The notes beneath the pieces were generated by a model. It ran no database searches, was not told the origin of the DNA, and saw only the letters and a program-made list of their open reading frames with translations. Positions 1 to 13,689 of a DNA stretch of 64,000 bases are shown in pieces. Location: positions 558,001-622,000 of the forward strand of contig JAWUZG010000355.1 of the NCBI GenBank assembly GCA_036785705.1. The letters are read 5' to 3'. A program made the position numbers and the translations under genes. Source of the DNA: Acanthornis magna. Its lineage: Eukaryota > Chordata > Aves > Passeriformes > Acanthizidae. Positions within the stretch are counted from its first letter, which is position 1. Each line of letters begins with the position of its first letter.

Positions 1-3000
1 GCACGAACAAAATTCATCTGAAACTGCAGAGTCACTTGTGAAGTACCAGAGGGGCATGAAGTTCTGTAAAAGCAAGACCATGAAACAACTAGAGCAGCTA
101 AAACTGCCTGTGGTAGAGAGAACATGATGTGCGATTTAAATATCAATAGTAGTTGATGTAAAATAAAGAAAATACCTGCAATCTGTCTTGGACTCCTGTC
201 TGTGGCTTGGATGAGGGAGCAGAAGAAATGATTGCAAAAAAGTTTTGCGGGGCACACGGGACGGTCTGGCTTCAGTTTTACAAATGGCTTAAAAGTTCAG
301 TTATCAAAATTAGTTCTCATAGCACAGTTTGGAGTTTTTGGTGTGTGAAAGGAGAGGAGATGGGAAAGAAGGGAAAGGCAAGGTGGGTGTGCAGCACTGT
401 TGGGCAAAGGGAGATGTATGGAATAGGTCTGCCTGGTTAAAGACATTCTCCCTGCCCCAAGGACTCCAAAATGGCCATCAGTATAGGGAGGGAGGATTTA
501 AAGAATTACACTGAAATGGTGCTAGCTGAAAAGAAGGTCAGGGGAGTTGAAATCTACTATTACTACCTGTAGCAAAGCTAGTATCTGCAGATGAAAGCTG
601 CTGGGGTAGGAGGGAAATACCTACAAAGAACAAACTGAAGTGGACTCCCACAGTAATTCTATCCCTCTGAGTTAAAGCTGATTCTTTCAGAATCCAGAAA
701 TATTCACTTTGTGGCATCCCTAAAGTGGGAACAGAGCAGTGCATACAAATTATGTCCTAATCTCACCCTAATCTTATGGCAGAAGAGAAAGAATCAGTAA
801 AAAGACAAGTGGAACTCAACCAAAAGCAACTAACAAACATTGCTAACTAACATTTTAATGCTAGAGCAGTTATTAGGCACCAAAAAATGATCTATCTTCG
901 AGATTCTTGGAGTTCAAATAATTTTCTCAAATGAGTGCTAAGGTCTTTGTCATGCTTCTGATCTGCACTCTCATTCTTAGACTACACCCAAGTTTGTGGC
1001 TTTTAGATTGGCTAAATAACTGATGAGCCATGCTCATGCTCAGAGTCTGACACTACTGGTGTTCTTTGCAGTGTAGGAGAGATTTTTCACCAGCTTCAGG
1101 GCATGGGACACCTGCTGCCATCCCTTAAGCAATAAACTTGAAGGTTTGTAACAGATGCTTTATAAGGCATTTTCATAATGTGCTGTTCTGTGTTTCCTTT
1201 TACTGTTCCTGTTAAATCAAGATTTTAAAGCTGTTTTCTTTTAAGGCAAGTGACAAGTGAATCACTAAGTAAGGGTACAGAGACAGACAGTTTGACAGCC
1301 CATGGAAACAACAATCCAGGGTATGAATGGCAAAGCTGATGTGTAATTCTGATTTATACATTGCTAAATAGTGAAAATTTCTAGGAACAGTTGCATAGTT
1401 TTGGAAGTTTCTTCTTTAAAATAATTTTCCCCAGTGTTGCAAGTGAGCATCAGCAGCTGTGGCTCAAAATATGGCCAAGTATGAGGAGAGGAATTTGAAT
1501 TTTTTCCCTTTGAGTTCTCATTAGCCATCATCAGTGTGGTTCTCATGGCTTTCTGTCTTCTGTTTCCTGTGATTTCTAGATGACTGCTGTCCCTTCTATG
1601 GCCGTGTACTTCTTGCCCCTGCTTTGATAATAGCATTTTGGTGAAGGCTTGCTCAAATTGTTTGTGGCTTTGCTGCAATAAGTGGTTATTACATCCATGA
1701 TGCTCTAGTAGGGCGTTTCTTTCCCTGTTCCTTCTGAATGTTTGTGCACACACACTGGCACAGCTGGTGCTGAACACCACTATAAATATCCCTGAAGTCC
1801 CTGTGAGGAGTCCTGGTGGAGGCAAAGCAGGCACTGCCTGGTATACCTGAGTCCCTTCCTTGGTGGCACATTGGTGCTGGGGCTCCCTTTGAGCTCACTG
1901 CTGGGTGTGCTCTCCAGGGTGCAGAATGGACATTTTCACCATCCCAACTGTTGCGAAATAGGCTGATTAATCAATATGTCTGTATTAATTTCTGTATTTC
2001 CTTACTCTGTCCTAACTCTTTAGGAGCTCATCAGAATATAAGATTCATTATAGCTGTTCCCACAAAAGTGCATTACTTCAAAACTACTTTTGTTTGTTCA
2101 GGGTCCTGTGAAGTTTAGAGTGTCTTAAAGAAGTTATTATTAAAATGTCTTCTGTCTAGAATCAGGTAAGAGCTCAAGGACATGCTACAAATTCTCTTAA
2201 TGTGATCAGGGGGATTGGATTAGACAGCTTTCACAGATGCACACTGGTACCACTCCCACGGAAAGGACAGATGATCCCAACTAGAAGATATTCTGAAATG
2301 CAGAGCTCAAAAAAAAACTTGCAGAGGTTTTCATTCTGAATACCTTAAACTTTTTGTCTTGCACTTCATAGTCCAATTACTTTCTTTTAGTCTTTCTGTG
2401 AAAATCTGTTCCTTCTTCAGAGTCTTTTGCAGTTTGCCACAGTGGCTGTGGCTTGATGCCAGCTGGGTACACAATCTGACTTGCTGTGAGACAAGACTGG
2501 GGACTCTTCCAAATAGCTGGCAACTACAAATATCTGCAAAACAGAGACAGGCAACTTTGCTGCCAGCTGTCTCTGTCTGACAAAAATGCCATCTTGGGTT
2601 ACATGCACAGGAGAGAACTAATAGTTAAAAAAAATGCGGGTTTTTTTGTTTGTTTGATTTAGTGGGGTTTTTGTTAAGTCAGCTGAGCTAAAGAATCAAA
2701 GTTTTCACAGCTTATGTAGGACTTAAGAGGAATACACATTGTGGCTTTAGCTTCAGTTTTCAACAGATTCAAGGTATTTGTAGTGATCTTTACAGAAACA
2801 GGGTTATTGTTCGTATTTATGTTTTGAGGAAAAATAATTTATGTGTAGATGACCTGTAATACAGAAGATGTTCACATAATTATAAAGAAAATTTAAACAT
2901 TGGAAGGGAAGGAAGTGTTTAAGATAAATGTTCATAAATATAAATCAACACTAATAAAAGGGAAATGGTGCTTATCACTGTTTGATGGAGTGTATTAAGA

Positions 3001-5460
3001 TAAATGTTTTCTAAACACTGCAATGAATGAAATTCAGGTGCATTTAAAAGTTAAGTACATTATTTTAAAAACTGAAACCCAAATCTGTTAGTCATTTCAT
3101 TATGTTTTAAAAATGTTTTAAACACTTCCGTCTGTCCAGAGTGGGAGATGTTGTCTCATCATCTAATTCTCTGCTTCCTACTCTACTGAAATCTAATCAG
3201 AGAGGAATCTCCCCATCCTCTGGGAGGAATGAGCTTAACCTCTTGCCTAAGCTATTTATATTAACAGAAAATATTTCACTGCTACTTTTCCTTTTGTTGT
3301 TGTTGTTGTTTTGTTTTGTCTGCAAGGATTATTTACAGGAAAGCCTAGGAAAGTTCCTACATCTACACCAGGAACCAAGAGACACATAAATGCAAATGCA
3401 GTTCTGAATCTGTAGCCCCACTCTATATATGGGTAGAAAGATTTATAAGAGATATTGACTTAAATGCAGATGAGAAAAGCTTCAGTTGCTGTAGGACTGC
3501 ATTGAATGAAGAGATCACATTTTCTGTGGCTTCTGTGTCTGTCAGCAGCAGTACCACAATTAGGATATTTTAGGATGCCTTGAACATTGAACTCCAAGGA
3601 CCCCAGAGGTTTTTTGCATCTTTACTCTGGGTTTGGATTTTGGATTCAGATCTGTTTCTTGAATTGGCCACCCCAAGGTTTTCTGAAGTCTGAAACACAG
3701 AACCAAGCTGGTGTTTAACTTCAGCCATTCTCTGTTGGTTGCTGTAGGTCTCTCTTAAAGGACTGTAGGAGGTGATCTTTCCTGTAGATAAAATACAGGA
3801 ATTGACATAAGGCTATGCCATCCATCTCAGTCAAGTGAAGTAACTTTCTGTTTAAAAATCTTCTCTTTCACCTGAAGTATTACATTTCTGCTTACCCAGA
3901 AACTCACTATTATTGCTTGAATGAGCAGCAGTGTAATCCTCTGAGGTGCTGGTGTCCGAGGGGCCAGGAAGGCAATGAAAACTCCAACCAGTGTAGTGTG
4001 AAAGCTCCCAGGTAGAGCTGCCTGGGGACTTTGCAATATGAGCTGCACTGATTTTTCTTGCACCACAGAGTAAGGGATTACACTGCACTGCTCCTGCTGC
4101 AGGATGGGGATGAGGATGAAAACTGGTCATGGAGAGAAGAGCCCTATTGAGCTGAGTGAGGGGTATGAGTGTCCAAGGAGAGGATAGTCTTTGCCAGACT
4201 GGCCCACATGTGCTGCCCCCTCTGTGGGGAAGTGTGGCAAACCTCAGTCAGCAGCAGCAGCGAAATGTCGCAAACCAGAAGAGGGAGGGAAGTGTATAGT
4301 CAGAATAAAAATATTAGCAAGTAGTGTTTCTTACCTCTGTCTTCCTTTCTCCTGGGAGGAAAAGGTAAAATAAGCCCCCAAAGTGCTTTGCTGTTCTGCC
4401 TGTGTGACCTGTGTTCCACTGCAGAGGTCAGAGGAGCCATGGTGGTGCAGCTGGGTGAGAAGTGGGAGTCACAGGTAATCCTCTTTGCACTTACTCTCCA
4501 GAGGATTTCAATTTCCAGGGTAGTCTGAGGTCTGCAATTTGAGAGTGATCCTGTAGGACAGCAACACTGAAAGGAATGTTGCAGTAGGTGGAGGGGTGCT
4601 GAGCTGTGGTGAGCCACCCCTGTACAGTGGCACTGAGGCACACAAAGACCCAGGGAGCTGCTGGCACTGGGATGTACAGCCCACTGTGTGGTGCACACCC
4701 CTCTTCAGGGACATCAGCGTCACAGCCATGTTCTGGTGGCTTTTCCATGCCCTCAGTGCATCTCCTTGCTTGTCTTCTGTTGAGGATTCTTCAAATGATG
4801 CTGTAAGAGCAAGTACCACTTCTCCCAGGCTTCTGTGTTGTTGTTGAAGCAGGCGATGTGTGGTGGAGTGGAGCATCTTCTCAAGTGAAATGCAGCCTGT
4901 TGTCAATGAAAGGCCAGATCTGGCTCTTCTCAGCCAAACCCTTTTTGTCAGAACTAGGAAGAACATCAGAAGCAGGCTCCAGAAATGTGGAATCCACTGT
5001 ATGATTGTATTTGGTTACTTAATTCAGAATTCACTCCAAAACTAGAGAAGACCATTTTCTGACCTTTTCAGCTGAGTAAAGCTGTAGGTGCCTGTTGTCT
5101 CTCTGGAAGGGTGTGTAAAAGCTCTGTTCCTCTTGGTGCAAGAAGCCATGAATGATTATCTTTCAGGAGCAGAGCATCTCTCCTCCCAGAACAGCTGGGA
5201 TTAGCTCAGTAGTGAATCCATAAGCTACATGGTTTGGTTTGTTTTTTTTTCCAGAAAACCCACTTTATTTTACACCAGGCATGAAGAAGATGTAGAGGGA
5301 TAATCTCTCTGCTCCTTTTTCACCTCTGAAAAGTAACATCATTCAGGATGTGATTCTCCACTTGGGAATCCTTCTTACATAAAGTTGCTTATGGATTCTG
5401 GCTTTTCTACTTCATCCAAGGATTATACACACTTTGTCAGTTTTCACTGAGCTCTTTTTG
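1..5460. other. Non-coding interval, nothing recognised
   Basis: AT-rich DNA with frequent stops in all frames. The longest open frames (156 codons at 1364-1834 minus; overlapping frames at 4300-4966 minus) show no recognisable domain and are within chance expectation for this length. A TTG microsatellite lies at 3292-3319. I see no CR1 or LTR signature here that I would defend. Confidence 0.6.
3292..3319. repeat. TTG/TTTTG microsatellite
   Basis: A short run of TTG units passes into TTTTG units. It is a simple sequence repeat with no other feature attached. Confidence 0.85.
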
Positions 5461-5504
5461 CTTTTGGTATAAATACACAATTCCTATTCATGAGGGGAGA
5501 AAAA

Positions 5505-5616
5505 AGCAGCTTTAGTTATGCCTGTCCACGACAAAACCTAATTTGATTATGTTGCATAATTTAACCTTTTAAAGGCATAACCTGACCTTTTATCAGGGGG
5601 AGCTGCTTTAATTAAG
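5505..5616. promoter_or_regulatory. Candidate conserved non-coding element
   Basis: A compact AT-rich block has inverted 9-bp arms, GTTATGCCT (5515-5523) and AGGCATAAC (5573-5581). It also has a direct repeat of the form AGCWGCTTTARTTA (5505-5518 and 5601-5614) that brackets them. TTTAATTAAG resembles a homeodomain-type site. Density of internal symmetry is the only evidence. Enhancer function is inference, and conservation could not be tested. Confidence 0.2.
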
Positions 5617-8600
5617 CTAAACCAGAGAAGACTGTGTCTTCTGTGCTTCTGAAAAGACAGAAGAATTTTGGAAATGCTTTACACTGCTTGGAATACAGGA
5701 GACAGCCAAGAGCCTGTGCTAACAGATCTTGCTGAAAGAGGCATTTGTAGGAGAAAGTGAGGCTTCAAATGTGCCAGCAGTGGTGGCAGGGAAGCACCTT
5801 TCCATGTTGTCCTTGTAAGGGAGAAGATGATGCTTTTTAACCATTCTGCACTTAACAGGCTGAATGTGGAGATGAGGTTTTGCTTCTAAGCCTCCTCTAG
5901 TTCTCAAAGCACAGGGAGTTGTCCAGCCACATCAGAGCAACTTACTTGCAGCTGAATCAGAAATCTGTATGCAAAAATCTTATTCTTGGTAATTATTCAG
6001 AAGATCTTAACATTTCCTGTGGGAGAAATGGAGGTTTCTGTAAGCCTTCATAGATTTCTTCTTTTAAAACTGCTGTTGAAGACAGTTCCACAGATAAAAT
6101 CTTTTATGTCTGTTTTTCACAAATCTGTATGTGTGAGAGAAATCAAGATAGAATCAAGATTATATGGAATGCTTCAGTAATACTACATACACATTTCATT
6201 GCTAAACTTTGTGTGTAGAAAGTGATTAGAAGTTTTAGAGTTAAGGTAAAAGAATAAAATATATTGGTTTGCATTAATGATTTATATCAAATAAGTGATC
6301 TGGTAATTAAGGTTGAAATGGTGCTTGAATTTAAATCTTAAATACTGGCATGCATAACTTCTCTTTCTATTTCCTAGGGTCAAAATTTTACTTATATAGT
6401 CTCAATCTTTAATTTTATTTAAAGTAGTGATTGAAGAATAACTGTTCTTTCATAATTTCTCCTTCTAAACTTGGAAGAAGCTGTTTAGAAATTATTCATA
6501 GTCTTTTGAAAATCCTGGCCACTTTAAAACATAGTTTCCAGTAGAATTTTCTCAGCATGTGAAAAAGGGCTCAGAATTTGTACCTTTGATCCCTCTAAAT
6601 GCTCTGCTGTTGTTGCATAGACCACATACTAACCATAAAATAGAAGCCAGAGCCAGCTATCAGGTTCGGATACATGTATGCCTTTTCCCAACTTTTCTCA
6701 GTCAAAAATTAATAGTTTTACAAGCTCCCTACCTGTAAATGTCAAGGTGTCATTTGCATAGATTTCCAAGTTTTAATCTGTCCAAATTTAAACTTGGCCA
6801 GGACCTAACAGGTTTTCAACCTGAAACTCCAAATCCAATTTCTTGGCCCATATTTATTTTACAAGGAAGATGACCTTGATATGTATGTCAATATCCTAAG
6901 CTCTTAGTTTAGCTTTTGCTAAATAAATCGACAGAATTGTGTATTTCATTATAGCACAGTCCTGACCCAGTGCAACAGGAAAATTCCTAGAAAATTCAGT
7001 GGAGCCTGATTTTCATACACTGTAGTTTGAGACCTATGTAAGAAAGAGCCCTAAAACATTGTAGCTGATGCAAAATTAGAGAATTAGCCTTGCATTTGTT
7101 TTCCTAAGTTTTCACCCATTTAGTTGACATTTTTTAGTTTCCTAAATTGTCAAGAGTATTTTGATAATTCCTTTTGCTAAGACATGAGCAGAGGAAAAGT
7201 CTGGGTTGCGTCACTGAATATTTTCCCATTTGTGCTTCTGGACTTGAATAATCTAAGGCAAACTCACTATTTTCCTCTTCGTCATCTTCAGTGCAGCCAA
7301 TGCAAAAGAGCTGAGATTAGGAAACTTCTTATGTGATAAGAACTCCAGCAATTATAATATTGGGTTTTCACTTCTTAATACTCCCTTCTATTTCCTGTGA
7401 ACATCAACATACTCAACAATTTATGCCCCATTGAAAGTCCAGTATTTGATAGTTTAGACAGAAACTTTCTTTTTCTGCAATGTGCAGTTTCTCTTCCTAT
7501 ACTAGAATCTTTAAATACTCGGTTGGCAATTCCTATTATAGTTGATTATTTGGACCAGGCAAATTGCCGAATAAAAGGTTTGTAAATGATCTGCTTTATA
7601 TTTGTGCGGTCCTCAAAGGACTGAAATTTGCTTTGGGGAAAAGCAAATGACCAAGTAATAACATTTTCTTTTTTTTAAAGCACTGCCAGAAACTTAATTT
7701 CAGAGAGCTTTTTATTATTAAATTTCCCAGCCTTCCTTTCAAGCACGTTATTAGGAACATGGTTCATTTATTTGGGAGAGGGAGGAAAGCACTGAAGAAG
7801 GGGGAGATAAAGGTGAAAAGCAAGCTCATTAATTCATATTGTGATCTAAGTGTAGAGTTCATGTTGGCAACAATTTCAGTTTTCTAATGTGCAGTCATTG
7901 TGAAAGACTGATTCTAACATGCAAACCTCAAAGAAGTGAGAAAATCGTTTCTCTTCTTTTTTTGGAGCTCATTTATATTGAAATTTTTAAGGCCTTTGGA
8001 ATTTTCAAGTGGTTCTCCTAGAGCAGGTGAAAAAGACCTTTGCTCTTTAACAGAAGGAGCCAGAGAAATCAAGCTTTTGCTTGTTTTACTTACAAACTAG
8101 ATGCAGCTTTGAGCACTGGGCTTGAGTTTGATGCTGTTAGAAAAGTGAAGTCTAGGTAATAGATATAACGCAAGGAGGAACTGATCATTCTTCTGGGTTG
8201 TGGTCTGTAAATGTCTTTTTGTTTATTTCTATTCATGGCTTAGCAGTTGGCACCTAACTTTTAGGAAGAGAGCATTTGTCTCCAGCCTACAAAATAAAGC
8301 TGTCCTGGAAGGGTGCGACAAAGGAGGTCAGTGCTGCTATTAGTTACATAATAAATGCTTTTTTTTCTTCTCAGTGAAAGGCAGAAATTCTGTGAGCCCA
8401 CTTAAAGCATGGGGACAATCCAAAGCCTAAGTTTGTCCATGACAACTGAGAAAGCTGACTGGAAACTGGAACTTCCATTCCCCAGGAGAGCTGAACATTT
8501 TTTAATTTTCTGTCTTTCTACTTGGAAAAATTAGCATTCTATAATATGCTGGTTTAGGGGCATAGAAATATTTCAAGTTCAGTATTGTTCAAATTGACAA

Positions 8601-10547
8601 GAATGTTCCTGTTTCTTCTGTTTGTTTACCAAACCTAATCTGATTAAATTAATATTTTCAAGAGCAAACAGCTTTCTCAAGAAATGCCTTTGCTATTTGT
8701 TATCAGGGGATTGTGGACACATTTCTCTAAGCGAAGGCCATAATTTTCTGTCCATTCAATTTAACTACTCTTCTGCTTTTTCTGTGGACCATCCAAGCTG
8801 GAGATCTGAGCTGTTGACTGTCCCTCCCCAGCAGCTGTTTCTGTAGTGTGTGGGTCTTGTCAAGGAAAACACTGAATACGTTCCTGCTTTCCTTAGCACC
8901 ATTGATGAGATGTTTCTGGCTTCCTGAAATCACTGTCAGGCACAGGGAGAGCTCTGAGGAGCCGTGTGCTCCTGGTGCTTTTAGAATTTGAGATCAGGAA
9001 AACTCTTCTATTCCACTTTACTTGCTTGAGCTCATTCCTCAAAACACTTGCTGCTGCCTTATTTATACGACTTTTTCAGGCCTCCTTGTTGCAGATTTTG
9101 TCTTTCACCGGGTTTAGTCTTTCTGGCAGCCTGATTAGTATTTTGCATGCTTATTCTCTCTGAGCATAACCCACGGGCAGTTACTGTGCTGCAAGACTAA
9201 GGACAGGGCTGCTCTACAATGAGTGGTCTTGTTCAATGGGAAAGGATGGATCTGCAATGGCAACTGGGTGGGGGCAGCAGTGCAGACGATGTACTTCTTA
9301 CAAGTGGCTCATGGTGGGCTAGGAAAGTGTGACAGACAGCACAGGCCTGAAGGAATGCACCATACTCTTTTAGAAATCACAAAGATAGTAACAATCAGCT
9401 GGGGGGAGGCAGCTGGAGCAAGGCAGAATAGGCACATTTTGCTTTCCTGTCTCAAAAGAGGTTCTGTGGGGTAGAGCAGGTACAAGCTGTCAGGTGTACC
9501 TTCAGGTGTTTGGGGGATGCAGTGTTACAGCATTAGTGTGAAAAGTGAAAAAGCTATTGGCACTTTTGCAAGAAATGGAGGGGAAAAACCTTGTCACCAC
9601 TATTCAACAACGCTAAAAAATCCCAAACAAAACAATTTTTGTGAAAGTTTGCTCTAGAGAAACACAGAGAAAAGTTTTGGAAAACAATCTGGTGCCAATA
9701 TGTAGCGTATATGTAGTAGTTTTTTTACTGTAAATCGGGTCCTGTTGCATAATTTTTTCCTCTGACCTTCACTTTTCTATGAACTTTGCAAACCCCATAT
9801 AAGATGATGGGATTCTGATGGGGAAACATTTCCAGAAATCTTCTGCTAGGCTTCTTTTTTATTTTCTTCTTAAACCTGTAGCTGTGTATCTTTTAGCATA
9901 ATGTGGACTGTTTGGACTGTTTAATTTGCCTGGTATGTCCTTCTTGTCCTGGTGTTGCTAGAGTAAAAAGTGAGGTTGTTTAGTCCTGTTGCATCAGAAC
10001 ATTGCCTTGCTGGTTTTTGCAGCCTATTTCTGGGGCTGTTCTGGTTGGAAGGACTCTTTCTGGAACATGGTTGGCATTGTCAATAGTATTTCAAAGGAAG
10101 AGCTCTCAAAGGAGCATTTACCACGAAAATCAATCTTCCTTCACTCTTCTGAGTATACATCACCTGATGTGTTTACTCTTTTCATGGCTGATGGTTTGCA
10201 GACATCCCATATTCTACAAATATACTTCTCCCTACACAGCTCCTCCATCTGACAACGTCACAGTTTATAGCAGAAAGTCTTGTTATTAGTCCCAAAGCTT
10301 CTGACCTTGCACACTCCTATTAAATTTCATCCCATTTCTATTACCCTTCCAGATAATCCAGCCCCTGCTCTGTGAACCCCCAACTCTCCCTCCAGACATG
10401 TAGGTCTCAGGGAATCTATTTGTTTGTTTTTATACTTTTGTGCCAGTCATTAATACAAGTATTAAGTGAGATTGGTCTCAACCCCCGAGGGTTTTTCATT
10501 ATTAACCTTCCTGAAGTTTAACAATTCCCTTCCTGCCACATGCTCCT
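5617..10547. other. Non-coding interval, nothing recognised
   Basis: AT-rich sequence with only short open frames (under 90 codons) and no recognisable protein, RNA gene or mobile element. Some stretches (for example near 7640-7760) look unusually non-repetitive and could be conserved, but that cannot be judged from one sequence. Confidence 0.55.
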
Positions 10548-10930
10548 CTAACAGGCTATAGCTAAGGGGAGGGCAAGCCTGCCCTGGCCCCTGTGACCCC
10601 TTTCAGCAGATGCCTTTGGGGCACAGGGCAGGCTGCCCTTTCCCTGATCGCCACTGGGAAGCCTTGGAGGAGGAGCTGCTGGAGCAGAGCTGACAAGTTC
10701 ACATGGTGAGCTCTGCCTCTGCAGCCAGGAGAGGCAGAGAGACACAGCCAGCCTTTGGAGATGGCAGGGGGATATATGAAAGGGCAGCAAGAAAGGCCTT
10801 GTAGAATTTTCTTTGATCCAGGAAATGAGCAGGTATTGCTCAGCTGAAAGCCTGGCTGGAGGAAAGGGCCTGCCCTGCCAGGGCCCCGAGGCTGGGGGAG
10901 AGATTTATTTGCAGTCCCCTTTGCTTTCAC
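10548..10930. other. GC-rich block with short palindromes
   Basis: This stretch is clearly richer in G and C than its flanks. It contains two related palindromes, GGGCAAGCCTGCCC (10571-10584) and GGGCAGGCTGCCC (10626-10638). Open frames on the minus strand (up to 122 codons) look like a by-product of base composition. The protein is Ser/Pro/Leu-rich with no family signature. It may be an old repeat or a regulatory block. Confidence 0.3.
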
Positions 10931-12388
10931 TCTTTCACTCAGCAGAGATGAGGACAGATATTTCTTCTGTTAATAGAGTTTACTGCTCCAGCTGGCATTC
11001 GAACAAAACCGCCTTTCTGAGATGCTGAGGTACTCCACTCAGGCAATAGATCTCAGCACTTAATCCTAAAACCTCCTATTGATTTGAGGTCTGCTAGAGT
11101 TACAAAAGAATAAAAAAAATAAAGTAGAAAGCTGAGAAACAACCTCCCTTTCACCAGGCGGTACAACATAAGGCATTGTACTAAATCTGACTAAAGGTGT
11201 TTTTAGCAACACAGAACTTGCAGAGTCTTGCAGTGCCAAATGTGTGAGTCTAGTGTGTTGAATTTGTTAGTTTATTGATGATTGCACACATTTAGTCTTT
11301 TGGAAGAATAAATTACTCAGTATAACAATACACAGTAATGATAGCCTTTTCTGACTTTGTGTGGTCAGAAATGATGTATAGAGACAAAATGCTAAACACC
11401 ATGTTTTGTGGACAATAATTGTTAGGAGTAAAGTGTGTTTTCTTTTGTTACAACACTTACGAACATGTCAAAGTTGAGATACCATACTGATGCTTGTGCT
11501 GATACTTAGCACTTTGCATGTTCACAGCCCTGTACAAACATTAATGAACCAATGTAAACAATCATTTTCATCATGTGGCTTAATATAATAAGGCATTGTG
11601 AACCTTGTTTTGCCTCTGTATGCACAAGGGATTGTAATTTACGCTCCTTTCCATGCGCAATGAAGGCTATTCCTGTCATCTACCCTCTCACAATCATCCT
11701 TTTCCTGTGCAGTTCCCACTGAAGGGGGGGACAGGGCTCTAAAGAGCCTGGGCCATAATTTGGTTGGCTCTCTTCCAGCTTTCTAGATGGTGCCAGTTTG
11801 CTCCAGGCTTCCTCTGTGCTATATCATTGCAAATCCCTTTTTGAGGGGTGTCGTTTCCCCCACATCTGGAATTACCTCTCTCACTGCACTGCCAGGAATA
11901 AAAGCCCACCTGCATTTCAAAAGTGCATGTCTGCTACATTGTCTTATAAATTTGTCAGCAGGAAAGCACTGCCTGCATTGTGCTATTTTTAAAAATTTAT
12001 TTTCTTTTAGAATGTTAGTTACCCTTTTGCTTCAAGCTAGGAGTATGTGCATCTATTTTGCCAGCATGATTTCAAAGAGCTGTATTTCAGATATTAAGTG
12101 TGCACTCTCAGGACTTGCAAGAGCTCGAGCAAGTAAATTAGCAGACCAGAATGAAGTCAAGTGAAGTACTGAAGGGCTCCAGATACTTTAGGATTACAGC
12201 AGAAAGCATAATATGAGGGCCAGCTCTCTCCCGGTTGTTGAAAGTGTGCTTGGAGAGAGGTGAGAAGACACCAGCCTCTACCAGCTGGTGCTAACTCCCA
12301 CAGCACTGATTACAAGCTGAAGAAATCTTTACTGGTGGTATCTCCATATCATACCCAGCTGTGAGCAGGGAATTGCCTTTGTAGCCAA
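10931..12388. other. Non-coding interval, nothing recognised
   Basis: AT-rich DNA. A 125-codon plus-strand frame (11787-12164) has no domain or splice context I recognise and is probably chance. Confidence 0.55.
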
Positions 12389-12702
12389 ACTGGCCATGTC
12401 CTGTGAAACCAGAGGATTTATTGACTTCATGGCATCATCAGGCTCTTTTGCCTCCAGGAATGGTTAGCCTCTTTGCACAAAAGGTTAAGGTGAAAGGTGT
12501 GGGTGTTAATGTTATTTATGCTGTTAGTGGACTACAGAGTTCCACACTGGCCATGTCCTGTGAAACCACAGGATTTATTGACTTCATGGCAAGATCAGGC
12601 TCTTTTGACTCCAGGAATGGTTAGCCTCTTTGCACAAAAGGTTAAGGTGAAAGGTGTGGGTGTTAATGTTATTTATGCTGTTAGTGGACTACAGAGTTCC
12701 AC
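12389..12702 (+). repeat. Two-copy 157-bp tandem duplication
   Basis: Two head-to-tail copies (12389-12545 and 12546-12702) are the same length and differ at only four positions by eye. A few bases of a third start (ACTGGCT) follow at 12703. The open frames that cross the copies are identical shifted translations and not genes. The high identity points to a recent duplication. The unit contains no recognised mobile-element signature. Confidence 0.93.
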
Positions 12703-13689
12703 ACTGGCTAAAATGTGATGAATTGAGCAGAAATAATTGAAGTCTGTGTCCTGCACAGTGTTGAGGGGAGACATGCACCTGACAGCTGATACAGTTAAGC
12801 ATTTGCAGCTTAAAGGTGCATATCCTCTGTGCTTCTTGGGGAGCAAACAGGAGTTGAATTATTCACGTTATTCAGTGCAGATGTCTGGCTTTTAGTCTCA
12901 TCATTCATCATTGCTCAGCAAACACCTGTGTTCATACATTGCATCATAAATACTGCAAAATGAATTGTGAATTTTATGCTCCTTGAATAGAACTCGGACT
13001 CACAGCCACACAATAAGATGCACAATGACCATGCTGTATTACTTGTTAAGTATATATTGGAGAATGATGGTTGAACCCAGTTATTTCTGGATATATGAGA
13101 GAGATATTTCTGGATTTTTTTTTTTTTTTATACTTAATACACCCTGGGCCAGCAGGGGATTGTGCTCTGTTGGGCTAGACTTAGGCATGCCAAAATCATG
13201 TCTGTGATGAGACTCCCTGTAATGCTATTTTTAAATTTATTGATTGAAGGGGCTAAAGTAGGTCTGTAATTTGTTTTATCTTGTAATTTTGAAAGCATCA
13301 ACTTTAAGAAGTCTCATTCATATTGATAGCCACAGTGATGAGCTCAGGAACTGAATGTAGGGCCAGACAAGAATTCCGCAGGTCAAAGGTACAAACCTTG
13401 TAAAAAATCCTGAATTATTCTGGCCTTTCTTGGGAAGAAAGGTAAAGAAAAACTCCATATCTACTTGGACAAAGAACTGCTTTCAAAACATACCTTAAGA
13501 AGTGGACAAAAAGCTTAAAGCAAATGAAAAACACAGCTTTATTGTTGCCGTTAGGAAAAACGAGGATAAAATTAAATTGCTGCGCTGGTTTAAATCTTGC
13601 AAAATAGGTGAAAAGAGTAGTACCTTATGTATATCAGTTCATCAGTCATAAGAAACTGGCTGGTCAAGTCACTAGAGTAAAAGGACTCT
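12703..13689. other. Non-coding interval, nothing recognised
   Basis: AT-rich DNA with a poly-T run near 13116-13129. No coding or repeat signature recognised. Confidence 0.55.

Noticed and set aside
1364..1834. 156-codon minus-strand open frame
   Set aside because: Starts with GTG, has no recognisable domain, and about one such frame is expected by chance in 64 kb of this composition.
2135..2172. Possible 6-nt microexon (TCTAG|AATCAG|GTAAGA)
   Set aside because: Pyrimidine tract is poor and the call rests on very few bases.
12403..12718. Two overlapping 73-codon frames with shared peptides
   Set aside because: They are translations of the two copies of the 157-bp tandem duplication in different frames.
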